64,000 bases of DNA. Source: UBA3069 sp050633465. GTDB lineage: Bacteria > Pseudomonadota > Alphaproteobacteria > Rhodobacterales > Rhodobacteraceae. Under the pieces are notes generated by a model, which searched no databases, had not been told where the DNA came from, and was given only the letters and a program-made list of their open reading frames with translations. Both the position numbers and the translations under genes were made by a program. How positions within the stretch are numbered: position 1 is the first letter of the stretch; every line of letters starts with the position of its first letter. The stretch lies in NCBI GenBank assembly GCA_050633465.1, contig JBOEGO010000023.1, positions 1 to 64,000 of the forward strand, read 5' to 3'. Shown piece by piece: positions 51,720-60,804 of the stretch.

Positions 51720-54700
51720 TTAGTGAAAATCCCGACTAGAGAACAACTGCTTGGCTTGATCCCTTGGATGGAAAGCGCGGCCGGTTGGTTTGCCTGGTCG
51801 TGGTGTGTCATCTGCTTGAGGTAGCGTCTGCCCAACCGTGTTTCCAAGCGGGTGACCAAGTTCTGACAACCGATGCGACAAATCTTGAATGTCTTGGGCA
51901 ATCAAATGCACGACGATGCCCTCGCGTTGCAGGTAGCCTGATACCTGCAATAGACGCCCACCCATTACGGCCTTGCGAAACCGCTCATACACTTTGGGCC
52001 AGACAACGATGTTACTGACGCCTGTTTCATCCTCCAGCGTCAGAAAAATCACACCAGAAGCGGTGCCTGGTCGCTGACGGGTGATGACCAGCCCACACAC
52101 AGTCACACGACCCAGTGGCACGTGGGGAAGCCCGGCATGTGGTGTGACGTTGTTGAGTGATGATCGTATCAGTTCAACGGGATGCGCCCGAAGCGATAGG
52201 CGCATCGAAACATAATCTTCGACAACCTCTTCACCAAGGTTCATCATTGGTAGTGTCACCGCTGGTTCGGCAATCACTTCGCCATCAATGGGATCATTAA
52301 ACAGCGGCAGAGGCGTATCCGCCCTGATTGCCTTCACCTGCCAGAGTGCATCACGTCTCGTTAGCCCCACGCCCGTGAAAGCATCAGCTTCGGCCAATCG
52401 CTCTAAAGAGCTTGGCGATACGCCTGCACGGTGCCACAGGCTTGGGATGTCGTGGTATCCATTGCCACGGGCGGAGACGATCCATTCGGCATCATCTTTC
52501 TTCATCCCTTTGATCTGACGAAACCCCAGTCGCAGGGCCAAAGCACCATCAGCCCGCTTCTCCAGGTGATTGTCCCAGGTTGATGTGTTGACGCAGACCG
52601 GGCGGGTTTCGATGTTGTGTTCGCGGACATCCCTGACGATCTGTGCAGGGGCATAGAACCCCATCGGTTGGGAATTGAGCAAAGCACATGCGAATGCAGC
52701 CGGGTGATGGCACTTCAACCATGCTGATACATAGGCCAGCATGGCAAATGCTGCGGCATGGCTCTCGGGGAAGCCGTATTCACCGAAGCCTTCGATCTGT
52801 GAAAAACAACGCTCCGCAAAGTCGGCATCATATCCACGCTTCAACATCCCGTCGATAAAGCGATCACGGAATGTGCCAATCGTTCCCATCTTGCGAAAGG
52901 TCGCCAAGGACCGCCTTAGGTGATCGGCTTCCTCTGGTGTGAACCCTGCTGCAACCACAGCGATCTGCATTGCTTGTTCTTGGAACAAAGGGATGCCCAA
53001 TGTTTTTCCCAGCACAGCCCCCAATGCTTCGGACGGGAAATTGATGGCCTCTTTGCCTTGGCGCCGGTTGATATAGGGATGCACCATACCCCCCTGGATG
53101 GGGCCTGGCCGCACAATGGCAACCTCGATCACCAGATCATAAAAGGTGCGTGGTCGCATCCTTGGTAGGAAATTCATCTGCGCTCGGCTTTCCACTTGGA
53201 ACACGCCAATCGCATCTGCCCTGCACAGCATGTCATAGGTTGTGGCATCTTCTTGTGGAACACTTGCTATGGTGAGTTTTGGGCCACCGTGAAGGGACAC
53301 TAGGTCAAAGCATTTGCGGATGCAGGTCAGCATTCCCAGCGACAGGATATCAACCTTCAGGATGCCCAAGGTGTCGATGTCGTCCTTGTCCCACTCGATC
53401 ACGGTGCGATCTTCCATCGCGGCATTCTCGATCGGGCAAAGCGCATCCAGACGACCCTGTGTAATAACGAACCCACCGACATGTTGTGACAGATGGCGAG
53501 GGAATCCGATTACCTCACCAATGAGGCGTAAGGTTTGTGACAAACGGCGGTCGCTGGGATCAAGGCCAAGCTCACGCACGCGGGTTTCATCGACACCCGT
53601 TCCTGACATCCCCCAGATTTGGCTTGTAAGGCCGCTCAGCACGTCCTGTGACAGGCCCATGACCTTCCCGACCTCTCGTATGGCAGCACGTGTCCTGAAG
53701 TGGATGACCGTGGCGCACAGACCCGCCCTGTGTCGGCCATACGTATGATAGATGTGCTGGATCACCTCTTCACGGCGCTCATGCTCGAAGTCGATATCAA
53801 TATCAGGTGGCTCACCACGGTGTTCGGACATGAAACGCTCGAACACCATCGTGATCGTTTCTGGCCCCACGTCAGTGATGCCCAACGCATAGCACAGGAT
53901 CGAGTTGGCGGCAGATCCACGCCCTTGGCACAAAATCCCTTGTGATCGGGCAAAGGTGACGATGTCATGCACCGTCAGGAAATACGCGGCAAATCCAAGT
54001 GTTTTCACCAGTGATAGCTCTTTGTGAACCAGCCCACGCACATGTTTCGTTGTCCCATTCGGATAACGTCGTTTCAGTCCGATATCTGTAAGACGCACCA
54101 GCCTGTCTTGGGCAGTCTCCCCGTCAGTGATTTCCGTGGGGTATTCATATGAAAGCTCTGACAGGCAAAAGCTGCACTTGTCGGCAATCTCTTGTGTTCG
54201 ACGAATGACCGCAGGATGTTTGCGAAACAAGCGGGCCATGTCGTCGAAGCCTTTTAATCGGCGTTCTGCATTGGGGAGGGCGCGTTTGCCAATGTCATCA
54301 ATACTGCACCCTTCACGCAGACAGGTCAGCACATCCGCCAACTGCCGACGAGAGCCGTGGTGCAGCAACACATCTCCGACTGCGACCATGGGTGCAGACG
54401 TGGTATGTGACAATGACATGCACTGATCAAAATATGCTTGGTCACTGCCATCGTAACGCGGCGCACATCCCAGATATACGTTTGACGGAAATGCCCTGAC
54501 CATCTCTGCGATATGACCCGCAGCTTGCTTATAACGTGTTTGGGGCAGAGCAATTAAGATCATACCCTTGGCCCCCTTCAACACATCGCGGTGCCACAAG
54601 TGACACTCGCCTTTTTCGGCACGTCTTTTGCCGAGCGTTAGCAGACGTGACAGGGTCTCATACCCATTGCGGTCTTTGGGTAACGCAATCCAATGCACCT

Positions 54701-55028
54701 GGCTGTCTTGCAGCACCAGTCTGGCCCCCACGATCAGCTTGGGAGGCTGTGTGCCAGGATCAGGTCGCTCCAATGATGTGCCGCCTGTGGCCTGCCGACT
54801 GCTGTGATCCACCTGTTGGCTGGATCGAATGGACAGACCTTCTGTTGCGGTGCGCTTCATTTCTTTCAGGGCCGCATATGCCCGCACGACACCGGCCAAT
54901 GAATTGTGATCGGTTATGGCGATTGCAGACAGCCCAAGTTCTGCGGCCCGCATCACCAGTTCTTCAGGGTGGGACGCACCCTTGAGGAAGGTGAAATTGC
55001 TTGTGGTGCAAAGTTCGGCGTAGCTCAT
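51720..55028 (-). CDS. dnaE2: Error-prone DNA polymerase DnaE2
   Basis: A 1102-residue C-family polymerase of the SOS mutasome. The N-terminal PHP domain has HPEELVMRAAELGLSAIAITDHNSLAG; the palm carries PDIDIDFEHERREEVIQH; a C-terminal OB-fold has GVIFLTLEDETGVSNIVVWP. Its ATG at 55028 overlaps the imuB stop by 4 bp. Base composition is lower in GC than neighbouring housekeeping genes, and an IS relic adjoins its 3' end, suggesting acquisition as a cassette. Confidence 0.93.
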   Translation of the reverse strand: MSYAELCTTSNFTFLKGASHPEELVMRAAELGLSAIAITDHNSLAGVVRAYAALKEMKRTATEGLSIRSSQQVDHSSRQATGGTSLERPDPGTQPPKLIVGARLVLQDSQVHWIALPKDRNGYETLSRLLTLGKRRAEKGECHLWHRDVLKGAKGMILIALPQTRYKQAAGHIAEMVRAFPSNVYLGCAPRYDGSDQAYFDQCMSLSHTTSAPMVAVGDVLLHHGSRRQLADVLTCLREGCSIDDIGKRALPNAERRLKGFDDMARLFRKHPAVIRRTQEIADKCSFCLSELSYEYPTEITDGETAQDRLVRLTDIGLKRRYPNGTTKHVRGLVHKELSLVKTLGFAAYFLTVHDIVTFARSQGILCQGRGSAANSILCYALGITDVGPETITMVFERFMSEHRGEPPDIDIDFEHERREEVIQHIYHTYGRHRAGLCATVIHFRTRAAIREVGKVMGLSQDVLSGLTSQIWGMSGTGVDETRVRELGLDPSDRRLSQTLRLIGEVIGFPRHLSQHVGGFVITQGRLDALCPIENAAMEDRTVIEWDKDDIDTLGILKVDILSLGMLTCIRKCFDLVSLHGGPKLTIASVPQEDATTYDMLCRADAIGVFQVESRAQMNFLPRMRPRTFYDLVIEVAIVRPGPIQGGMVHPYINRRQGKEAINFPSEALGAVLGKTLGIPLFQEQAMQIAVVAAGFTPEEADHLRRSLATFRKMGTIGTFRDRFIDGMLKRGYDADFAERCFSQIEGFGEYGFPESHAAAFAMLAYVSAWLKCHHPAAFACALLNSQPMGFYAPAQIVRDVREHNIETRPVCVNTSTWDNHLEKRADGALALRLGFRQIKGMKKDDAEWIVSARGNGYHDIPSLWHRAGVSPSSLERLAEADAFTGVGLTRRDALWQVKAIRADTPLPLFNDPIDGEVIAEPAVTLPMMNLGEEVVEDYVSMRLSLRAHPVELIRSSLNNVTPHAGLPHVPLGRVTVCGLVITRQRPGTASGVIFLTLEDETGVSNIVVWPKVYERFRKAVMGGRLLQVSGYLQREGIVVHLIAQDIQDLSHRLSELGHPLGNTVGQTLPQADDTPRPGKPTGRAFHPRDQAKQLFSSRDFH

Positions 55029-56500
55029 GCGAACACCCCATGCACAAACCAGTTGGGATTTTGCGGGGTGTAGAACATCCACAAACGATGCCCTTCACGG
55101 GTTTCCACCTTCCAATAGTCACGCACACCATGCCGCCAGTTTTCATCATCCAACCACCATTCGGGCGCGATGCGTTCTGGCCCTGTTATGCACCCGACGT
55201 TGAAAGACATGCCTCGCCATTTGAACCTGCTGGGGGGGCGGTTTGATGTTGCGGCCACATATTCAGGCGGAAACAGACGGATGGGCCGTGGTGTCAGTGA
55301 CACCCAGTTCCCACTGGGTTCAGACCACGCTGCGGGGGCTATTATGAAGCTGCGTTCGGGAATGTGGCTTTCAGCGGGAAGGAATCTTTGGATGTTCTCC
55401 AGACCGATACGATTGCCCAGCCGTGTGATAAGATCGTTCAGACCGTCAGCATACCGTGCTTGTCCGTGTGAGGCTTGCGTTGTCTGCTCGGCTGGTAGCG
55501 TTTCCACCTGCACGGCGACCAGACGCAATTGGTCGATGCCAAAGCCTGCATCAATCTCGCTGATACCCCTTTCAAACAACGGAAGCATACGGGCTGGATC
55601 ACGAAGAGGCCGTGCAAGACGTAGTTCGACAGTTTGTTCACCACCATCGACGAGACGACACCGCAAGGCTAACACCCGCGCCCCTGACATCGTATCCGTC
55701 AGCTTTTCACACAGCGAGATCAAAAGGCGTTCAACACCCGCCATTACGTCTTTTGCGAGGCCAATCGGCTCTGGCAGCGTTAACCGTGTGGTATAAGTTG
55801 GCTCATTGGCTTCTGGGGAAATGCTCTCGGCCTGATCGCCCAATGCTTGATCCAACCGCATCAGAACAGAGGCACCAAATCTCTGGCCAACAGTTGCGCG
55901 TGGTAAGGCTGCGAGTTGGCCAATTGTTTTGATGCCCAACCGCTGTAAAGCAGTGTCTTCTTTGGCCGTGATACGAAGGCTGGCAACAGGAAGCTGTTGG
56001 ATCGCTGGCAAGGTATCACCAGTCTCGGCACGATCTTGACCAAAACGGGCCAACGCCCATGCAGCACCAAACGTGTCAGCCATACCTACACGCACCGTGA
56101 GCCTGGATCGGGCCATCCGCATTCGAATGTCGTCTAACAATGCCGCCTCACCACCCAGCAAATGCGCCGCCCCTGTGACATCCAGAATAATCCCATCGAC
56201 GCCATCTTTCCCGACCCACGGACAATATCGTTTCGCCCATCTAACAAGGCTGCTCTGGAAGGCTTGATCTGCTTGAGGGTTCTGAACCTCAGTTTGTAGA
56301 TTCGGGCAGTATGAACGCGCATCAGCCAAGCCCATACCCCGCCTTAGCCCATACTGTTCAGCATCGGCGTTCAAGCAAACCAGACGGTCTGCATTCTTGA
56401 CGTGCGCAGTCACGGCAAAAGCGCCTTCAGTATGTTTGATGCGCAGGCTGCGTTCGCTTGACAGATTCGGAAACCACAGAGATACAACGCGCCTCGTCAT
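55025..56500 (-). CDS. imuB: ImuB, catalytically inactive Y-family polymerase
   Basis: A 491-residue DinB-like protein that links DnaE2 to the sliding clamp. The N-terminal strand reads RRVVSLWFPNLSSERSLR, so the metal-binding Asp of active Y-family polymerases is missing, as expected for ImuB. A little-finger-like part and a C-terminal DUF6504-like region (WWLDDENWRHGVRDYWKVET) follow. Its start lies 74 bp inside imuA. Confidence 0.9.
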   Translation of the reverse strand: MTRRVVSLWFPNLSSERSLRIKHTEGAFAVTAHVKNADRLVCLNADAEQYGLRRGMGLADARSYCPNLQTEVQNPQADQAFQSSLVRWAKRYCPWVGKDGVDGIILDVTGAAHLLGGEAALLDDIRMRMARSRLTVRVGMADTFGAAWALARFGQDRAETGDTLPAIQQLPVASLRITAKEDTALQRLGIKTIGQLAALPRATVGQRFGASVLMRLDQALGDQAESISPEANEPTYTTRLTLPEPIGLAKDVMAGVERLLISLCEKLTDTMSGARVLALRCRLVDGGEQTVELRLARPLRDPARMLPLFERGISEIDAGFGIDQLRLVAVQVETLPAEQTTQASHGQARYADGLNDLITRLGNRIGLENIQRFLPAESHIPERSFIIAPAAWSEPSGNWVSLTPRPIRLFPPEYVAATSNRPPSRFKWRGMSFNVGCITGPERIAPEWWLDDENWRHGVRDYWKVETREGHRLWMFYTPQNPNWFVHGVFA

Positions 56501-57011
56501 TCCAACGTACCTCCCAATCTCCACATGTTCCTGATTTGTTCTTATTAAGCTCCCACAGCATTCGTGTCGAGTCGCCTGGTGAATATGTCGGAGAGATGGA
56601 CCAACGGGTTTGCGTGGCATTGCTGCCCATCCCACCCTGAACAATCATCAATCCTGTTGAAGAACCGGCTTCCGCTGCGAGTTGCAACCGACGACCTGCT
56701 GTCAGCGTCAGAGGCTTCGTAAGTTCCGCGATGACAAGAGACACTGCCCCTGACCGCAGCGCCTCTTCACTCGCCGCCAAGACATCAACGGCATTGCCGC
56801 ACTTACCGATCAGAACCCGATGTGGATCGCAATAAGGGTGCAGCCCGATAGGGTTCAAGATCTCAGATACCCAACTTTCTACGAACCAAAGCACTCTGCC
56901 CGATGTCACTCCGCAGCAGACGGAAGCAAAGCTATACGAGCCTGCCCCTGTCACCTCATGGTATCGGCAGGGTTTGAGGGGAAACACATCTGAGAATCGG
57001 ACAGGCATCAT
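56427..57011 (-). CDS. imuA: ImuA-like RecA-fold protein
   Basis: A 194-residue protein preceding imuB, matching ImuA by position and by fragments of a RecA-like fold (SGRVLWFVESW, ALRSGAVSLVIAEL, GRRLQLAAEAGSSTGLMIV). It is shorter than many ImuA proteins. Two adjacent ATGs at 57011 and 57008 could start it. It overlaps imuB by 74 bp and has an SOS box 8 bp upstream. Confidence 0.82.
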   Translation of the reverse strand: MMPVRFSDVFPLKPCRYHEVTGAGSYSFASVCCGVTSGRVLWFVESWVSEILNPIGLHPYCDPHRVLIGKCGNAVDVLAASEEALRSGAVSLVIAELTKPLTLTAGRRLQLAAEAGSSTGLMIVQGGMGSNATQTRWSISPTYSPGDSTRMLWELNKNKSGTCGDWEVRWNDEARCISVVSESVKRTQPAHQTY

Positions 57012-57018
57012 TATTTAT

Positions 57019-57033
57019 GTTCACTAAACGTTC
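57019..57033. promoter_or_regulatory. LexA/SOS box GTTC-N7-GTTC
   Basis: GTTC at 57019-57022 and GTTC at 57030-57033 with exactly seven bases between form the alphaproteobacterial LexA direct-repeat operator. It lies immediately upstream of imuA and should make the imuA-imuB-dnaE2 operon DNA-damage inducible. Confidence 0.88.
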
Positions 57034-57248
57034 CGAACCTCAAGTAATGAAAGTTTTTATTCGGGCACAAGACGAAGCTGGGCACCATGGCAAGGTAAGA
57101 GCAAAATTACACGACCAACAGTCGTTCTCACACAGCACGGAGTTCAGGAAGTAGATCGATGCCCACGCTGGCGACTGGCGCAAAATGATATGATAAGTCA
57201 CCAGCACCTGTGCTGGTCTAGTCCGGTGTCATTCTATAGAAAAAACGT

Positions 57249-57268
57249 CCCACTAGTGAGTGGGTTTT
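57249..57268 (+). terminator. Plus-strand terminator-like hairpin 1
   Basis: CCCACT (57249-57254) pairs with AGTGGG (57259-57264), followed by TTTTG. Confidence 0.5.
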
Positions 57269-57278
57269 GTTCCAATAA

Positions 57279-57312
57279 GGGCATCTGAAATTTTACAGAT
57301 GCCCTTGTTTTT
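57279..57312 (+). terminator. Plus-strand terminator hairpin 2
   Basis: GGGCATCTG (57279-57287) pairs with CAGATGCCC (57296-57304), followed directly by TTGTTTTT. On the minus strand the following sequence is only weakly T-rich, but it also lies right after the gabD stop and may serve gabD. Confidence 0.75.
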
Positions 57313-57321
57313 AGGGGTATA

Positions 57322-58800
57322 TCACACACTCATGCAGATGTATTTCATTTCGAGGTAATCTTCGATCCCGTGGTGCGACCCTTCGCGCCCCAGCCCTGAT
57401 TGTTTGACGCCGCCAAAGGGTGCGACCTCGGTCGAGATGATGCCGGTGTTAACGCCGACGATGCCGTATTCCAGCGCCTCGGCCACTTTGTAAACGCGGC
57501 TTAGATCCTTGGCGTAAAAATACGATGCCAGACCGAAAATCGTGTCATTGGCCATGGCGATCACCTCGTCCTCGTCCTTGAATTTGAACAGGGGGGCAAG
57601 GGGGCCGAATGTTTCCTCGGTGGCAAAGGCCATGTCCTGGGTTGCGCCGGTGACGATGGTGGGGGTCAGGAAATTGCCCGCGCCCTGTTGCACGCTGCCG
57701 CCCAGCAGAACGGTTGCGCCCTTGGCCGTGGCGTCGGCCACGTGTTCACGCACCTTTTCAATGGCGTCGGTGTTGATCAGCGGGCCAAGGTCTGTGCCGT
57801 CTTCCAACCCGTCGCCGACCTTCATCGCCTCGACCCGCGCCTTGAGCCGTTTGGCGAATTCGTCATAGACGCCCTCTTGCACATACAGGCGGTTGGCGCA
57901 GACGCAGGTTTGGCCGTTGTTGCGGAATTTACACAGGATTGCGCCTTCGACTGCGGCATCCAGATCGGCGTCATCGAATACGATAAAGGGCGCGTTGCCG
58001 CCCAGTTCCATCGAGCATTTCATCACCTGATCGGCGGCCTGTTTCAGCAGCACGCGACCCACCTCGGTCGAGCCGGTAAAGGTGAGTTTGCGCACGGCGG
58101 GGTTTTCGCAGAACTCCTTGCCCGCGTCCGATGCCTTGGACGAGGTGACGATGGAAAACACGCCCTTGGGGATGCCCGCACGTTCGGCCAGCACGCCCAT
58201 GACCAGCGCCGACAGCGGCGTTTCCTTGGCGGGGCGGCCCACGAAGGAACAACCGGCGGCCAGCGCGGGTGCGGCCTTGCGGGTGATCATCGCGTTGGGG
58301 AAATTCCACGGGGTGATCGACGCGGCAACCCCGATGGGTTGTTTGATCACGGTGATACGTTTGTCACGCTGATGGCCGGGGATGGTTTCGCCGTAGATCC
58401 GCTTGGCCTCCTCGCCGAAAAATTCGATGAAGGACGCACCATAGGCGATTTCGCCCTTGGCCTCGGGCAGGGGTTTGCCCTGTTCGGCGGTCAGGATGGT
58501 GCCCAGATCGTCCTGATGTTGCATCATCAGGTCGAACCATTTGCGCATCACGGCGGCGCGTTCCTTGCCCGTCCATTTGGCCCATTCCTTTTGTGCCTGT
58601 TCGGCCTTGGCAATGGCATCTGCAATCTGGTCACGCGACAGATCGGCGACCTGTGCAATCACATCGCCGCGTGCGGGGTTGGTCACGTCAAAGGTGGCGC
58701 CGCCGTCGCCCTGCACCCAGTCGCCGCCAACATAGGCCAGTTCGGCCAGCAGGCTGGGATCGTTCAACAGGGACTTTAGATTGGTTGCTGTATTGGGCAT
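57322..58800 (-). CDS. gabD: NAD(P)-dependent succinate-semialdehyde dehydrogenase
   Basis: A 492-residue aldehyde dehydrogenase oxidising succinate semialdehyde to succinate. Cofactor and active-site motifs are PWNFPNAMITRKAAPALAAG, FTGSTEVGRVLL, the general base in MELGGNAPFIVFDDADLD, and the nucleophile Cys in NNGQTCVCANR. GGGAGG precedes the ATG. No GABA transaminase lies nearby in the window. Confidence 0.93.
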   Translation of the reverse strand: MPNTATNLKSLLNDPSLLAELAYVGGDWVQGDGGATFDVTNPARGDVIAQVADLSRDQIADAIAKAEQAQKEWAKWTGKERAAVMRKWFDLMMQHQDDLGTILTAEQGKPLPEAKGEIAYGASFIEFFGEEAKRIYGETIPGHQRDKRITVIKQPIGVAASITPWNFPNAMITRKAAPALAAGCSFVGRPAKETPLSALVMGVLAERAGIPKGVFSIVTSSKASDAGKEFCENPAVRKLTFTGSTEVGRVLLKQAADQVMKCSMELGGNAPFIVFDDADLDAAVEGAILCKFRNNGQTCVCANRLYVQEGVYDEFAKRLKARVEAMKVGDGLEDGTDLGPLINTDAIEKVREHVADATAKGATVLLGGSVQQGAGNFLTPTIVTGATQDMAFATEETFGPLAPLFKFKDEDEVIAMANDTIFGLASYFYAKDLSRVYKVAEALEYGIVGVNTGIISTEVAPFGGVKQSGLGREGSHHGIEDYLEMKYICMSV

Positions 58801-58878
58801 TTGGGCCTCCCTTCAATGTTCGTGCATAGGCAGACCACTTGGGGCTAGACTTGTCCAGAGCAAGAGGAGATTTGCGCA

Positions 58879-59670
58879 ATGGAACTGGATGATGCCTATG
58901 CCAATGCGGCCCATATCGACGGGGCCGAGGCCTATCCACCGCGTTGGAGCGCCGCCGCCGCCGCGTTTCGCGAAGGGGTGGTGGAGCAGGGTCTGGCCGA
59001 TCTGGACATCCCCTATGGTGACAGCCCGCGCCAGCGGTTTGATTTGTTCCTGCCGGGGGCCGCGCCCAAAGGGTTGGTGGTGTTTGTGCATGGCGGGTAT
59101 TGGATCAGGTTCGACAAATCGGTCTGGTCGCATCTGGCGGGCGGGGCGTTGAAAAACGGCTGGGCGGTTGCGATGCCGTCCTATGATTTATGCCCTGACG
59201 TGCCGATATCGACCATCACGCGGCAAATCGCACGGGCGGTGAGCGCGGCGGCTGCGATGGTGGCGGGGCCTGTCGCCCTGGCCGGTCATTCGGCGGGCGG
59301 GCATCTGGTGGCGCGGATGGTGGAACCGGGGATATTGCCCGACCCTGTGGCGGCGCGTCTGACCCATGTCATGCCGATTTCCCCCGTGGCCGACCTGCGC
59401 CCGCTGTTGAAAACCAGCATGAACGCGCAATTCGGTCTGGATATGGACAAGGCCGTGGCCGAAAGCCCTGTGTTGATGGACCAGCGCCATGATGTGCCTG
59501 TATCCGTCTGGGTCGGGGCCGAGGAGCGGCCCGTATTTCTGGAGCAGGCCATGGGCCTGGCCGAGGCATGGGACAGCGCCCTGCACATCGTGCCTGCGCT
59601 GCATCATTTTGATATCATTGATGCAATGGCCGATGGCGACAGCCGGATGGTGGCCGATTTGCTGGGCTAG
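58879..59670 (+). CDS. Alpha/beta-hydrolase (esterase/kynurenine formamidase-like)
   Basis: A 263-residue alpha/beta hydrolase with the oxyanion-hole VFVHGGYWI, the nucleophile elbow GHSAGGHLVAR, and a C-terminal His in ALHHFDIIDAM. The HGGYW motif is typical of kynurenine formamidase-like esterases. Its TAG stop shares the bases CTAG (59667-59670) with the stop of the convergent peptidase gene. Confidence 0.87.
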   Translation: MELDDAYANAAHIDGAEAYPPRWSAAAAAFREGVVEQGLADLDIPYGDSPRQRFDLFLPGAAPKGLVVFVHGGYWIRFDKSVWSHLAGGALKNGWAVAMPSYDLCPDVPISTITRQIARAVSAAAAMVAGPVALAGHSAGGHLVARMVEPGILPDPVAARLTHVMPISPVADLRPLLKTSMNAQFGLDMDKAVAESPVLMDQRHDVPVSVWVGAEERPVFLEQAMGLAEAWDSALHIVPALHHFDIIDAMADGDSRMVADLLG

Positions 59671-60653
59671 AGTGCGGACCAGCAGGGCAGGGTATCGCCA
59701 CTGGCGGGGGTTGCGTGAAACACCGCGCGGGCGATGGCGCGGGCCATGCAGGTGGCGGCGGCATGGCCAAGGGTGAGCGTATCAGCCACCGTGTTTTCCA
59801 GCGGTTTCGCCCCCGTGGCGGCGGCAAAGATCAAATCGCCATCCATCGGCGTATGCGAGGGCACCAAAGCGCGGGCAAACCCGTCATGCGCTGCCGTTGC
59901 CAGACGGGTGCATTGCGCCTGCGTTAGCATGGCATCGGTGGCCACGATGCCGATGGTGGTATTGGCGTGTTGCGCCAGTTTGGTCACCGGAAAATGCGGA
60001 TCTGGGTATTGGCTGGCCACCCCGCGCCCGCCGAATTCGCCGTTCAATTCAAACGGTGCGGCCCAGAAATGCGGGCCATCCCCGACGATGGCCGAACCCA
60101 GCGCATTGACCGCCACCAGCGCGCCCACCCTATGGCCGGATGGCAAAGTGACAGAGGCAGAGCCAAGCCCGCCCTTGAGCTGCGCCGTGGTCGCGCCCGT
60201 GCCTGCGCCCGCAGTGCCCAGATCGAACTGCGCCGCCGCCGCTGACAGCGCCGCAGCGCCCAACCGTTTATAGGGGTTTTCGGCCCATGATTTATCGCCG
60301 CCATTCAGCAGGTCAAACAGGATCGCACCGGGCACGATGGGCACGTTCTGATCCCCCACCGCAAATCCGCGCCCTTGTGCGCGCAGGGCATCGGCCACAC
60401 CCGATGCGGCATCCAGCCCGAATGCCGACCCGCCCGACAGCACCAGGGCATCGACCTGTTCGACCGTTTTGTCCGCCGCCAGCAGATCGGTTTCGCGGGT
60501 GCCGGGCGCGCCGCCCATGACGTGAACGCCGCAGGTGAACGGCGCATCACCCAGCAACACGGTGACCCCCGTTTTCACGCCGTGGTCGGCGGCATTGCCC
60601 ACCCGCAACCCCGCGATGTCGGTGATCAAATTTAATGCTCCGGTCTGAAACAT
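59667..60653 (-). CDS. P1-family (DmpA-like) N-terminal-nucleophile peptidase
   Basis: A 328-residue self-cleaving aminopeptidase-fold protein with LNLITDIAGLRVGNA, LSGGSAFGLDAASGV, GTAGAGTGATTAQLKGGLGS bearing the autoprocessing Ser region, and LIFAAATGAKP. Family members are L-aminopeptidases or amidases. The ATG at 60653 is chosen because the shared N-terminal motif follows it. It diverges from the creatinase gene. Confidence 0.87.
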   Translation of the reverse strand: MFQTGALNLITDIAGLRVGNAADHGVKTGVTVLLGDAPFTCGVHVMGGAPGTRETDLLAADKTVEQVDALVLSGGSAFGLDAASGVADALRAQGRGFAVGDQNVPIVPGAILFDLLNGGDKSWAENPYKRLGAAALSAAAAQFDLGTAGAGTGATTAQLKGGLGSASVTLPSGHRVGALVAVNALGSAIVGDGPHFWAAPFELNGEFGGRGVASQYPDPHFPVTKLAQHANTTIGIVATDAMLTQAQCTRLATAAHDGFARALVPSHTPMDGDLIFAAATGAKPLENTVADTLTLGHAAATCMARAIARAVFHATPASGDTLPCWSAL

Positions 60654-60804
60654 GCGGTGGCCCCCTGAAATTCTGCGCAAAACCATCTTGCCAGATCGTG
60701 CAGGATCGGCAAGGACTGGGATCAGGGTCGGGCGATGGCGTCGCCCCCAGTCAAACCCGATTCGTCCTGAACGCCGGGACCTTTCTGATCAGGAGGGTCT
60801 GACG

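Larger units (their letters stand above)
57034..57321. other. Structured intergenic region, small RNA candidate
   Basis: No open frame of substance. It holds a perfect palindrome ACCAGCAC-CT-GTGCTGGT (57200-57217) and two hairpins each followed by T-runs on the plus strand, although both neighbouring genes are on the minus strand. A plus-strand noncoding transcript ending here is a reasonable hypothesis. Confidence 0.45.
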
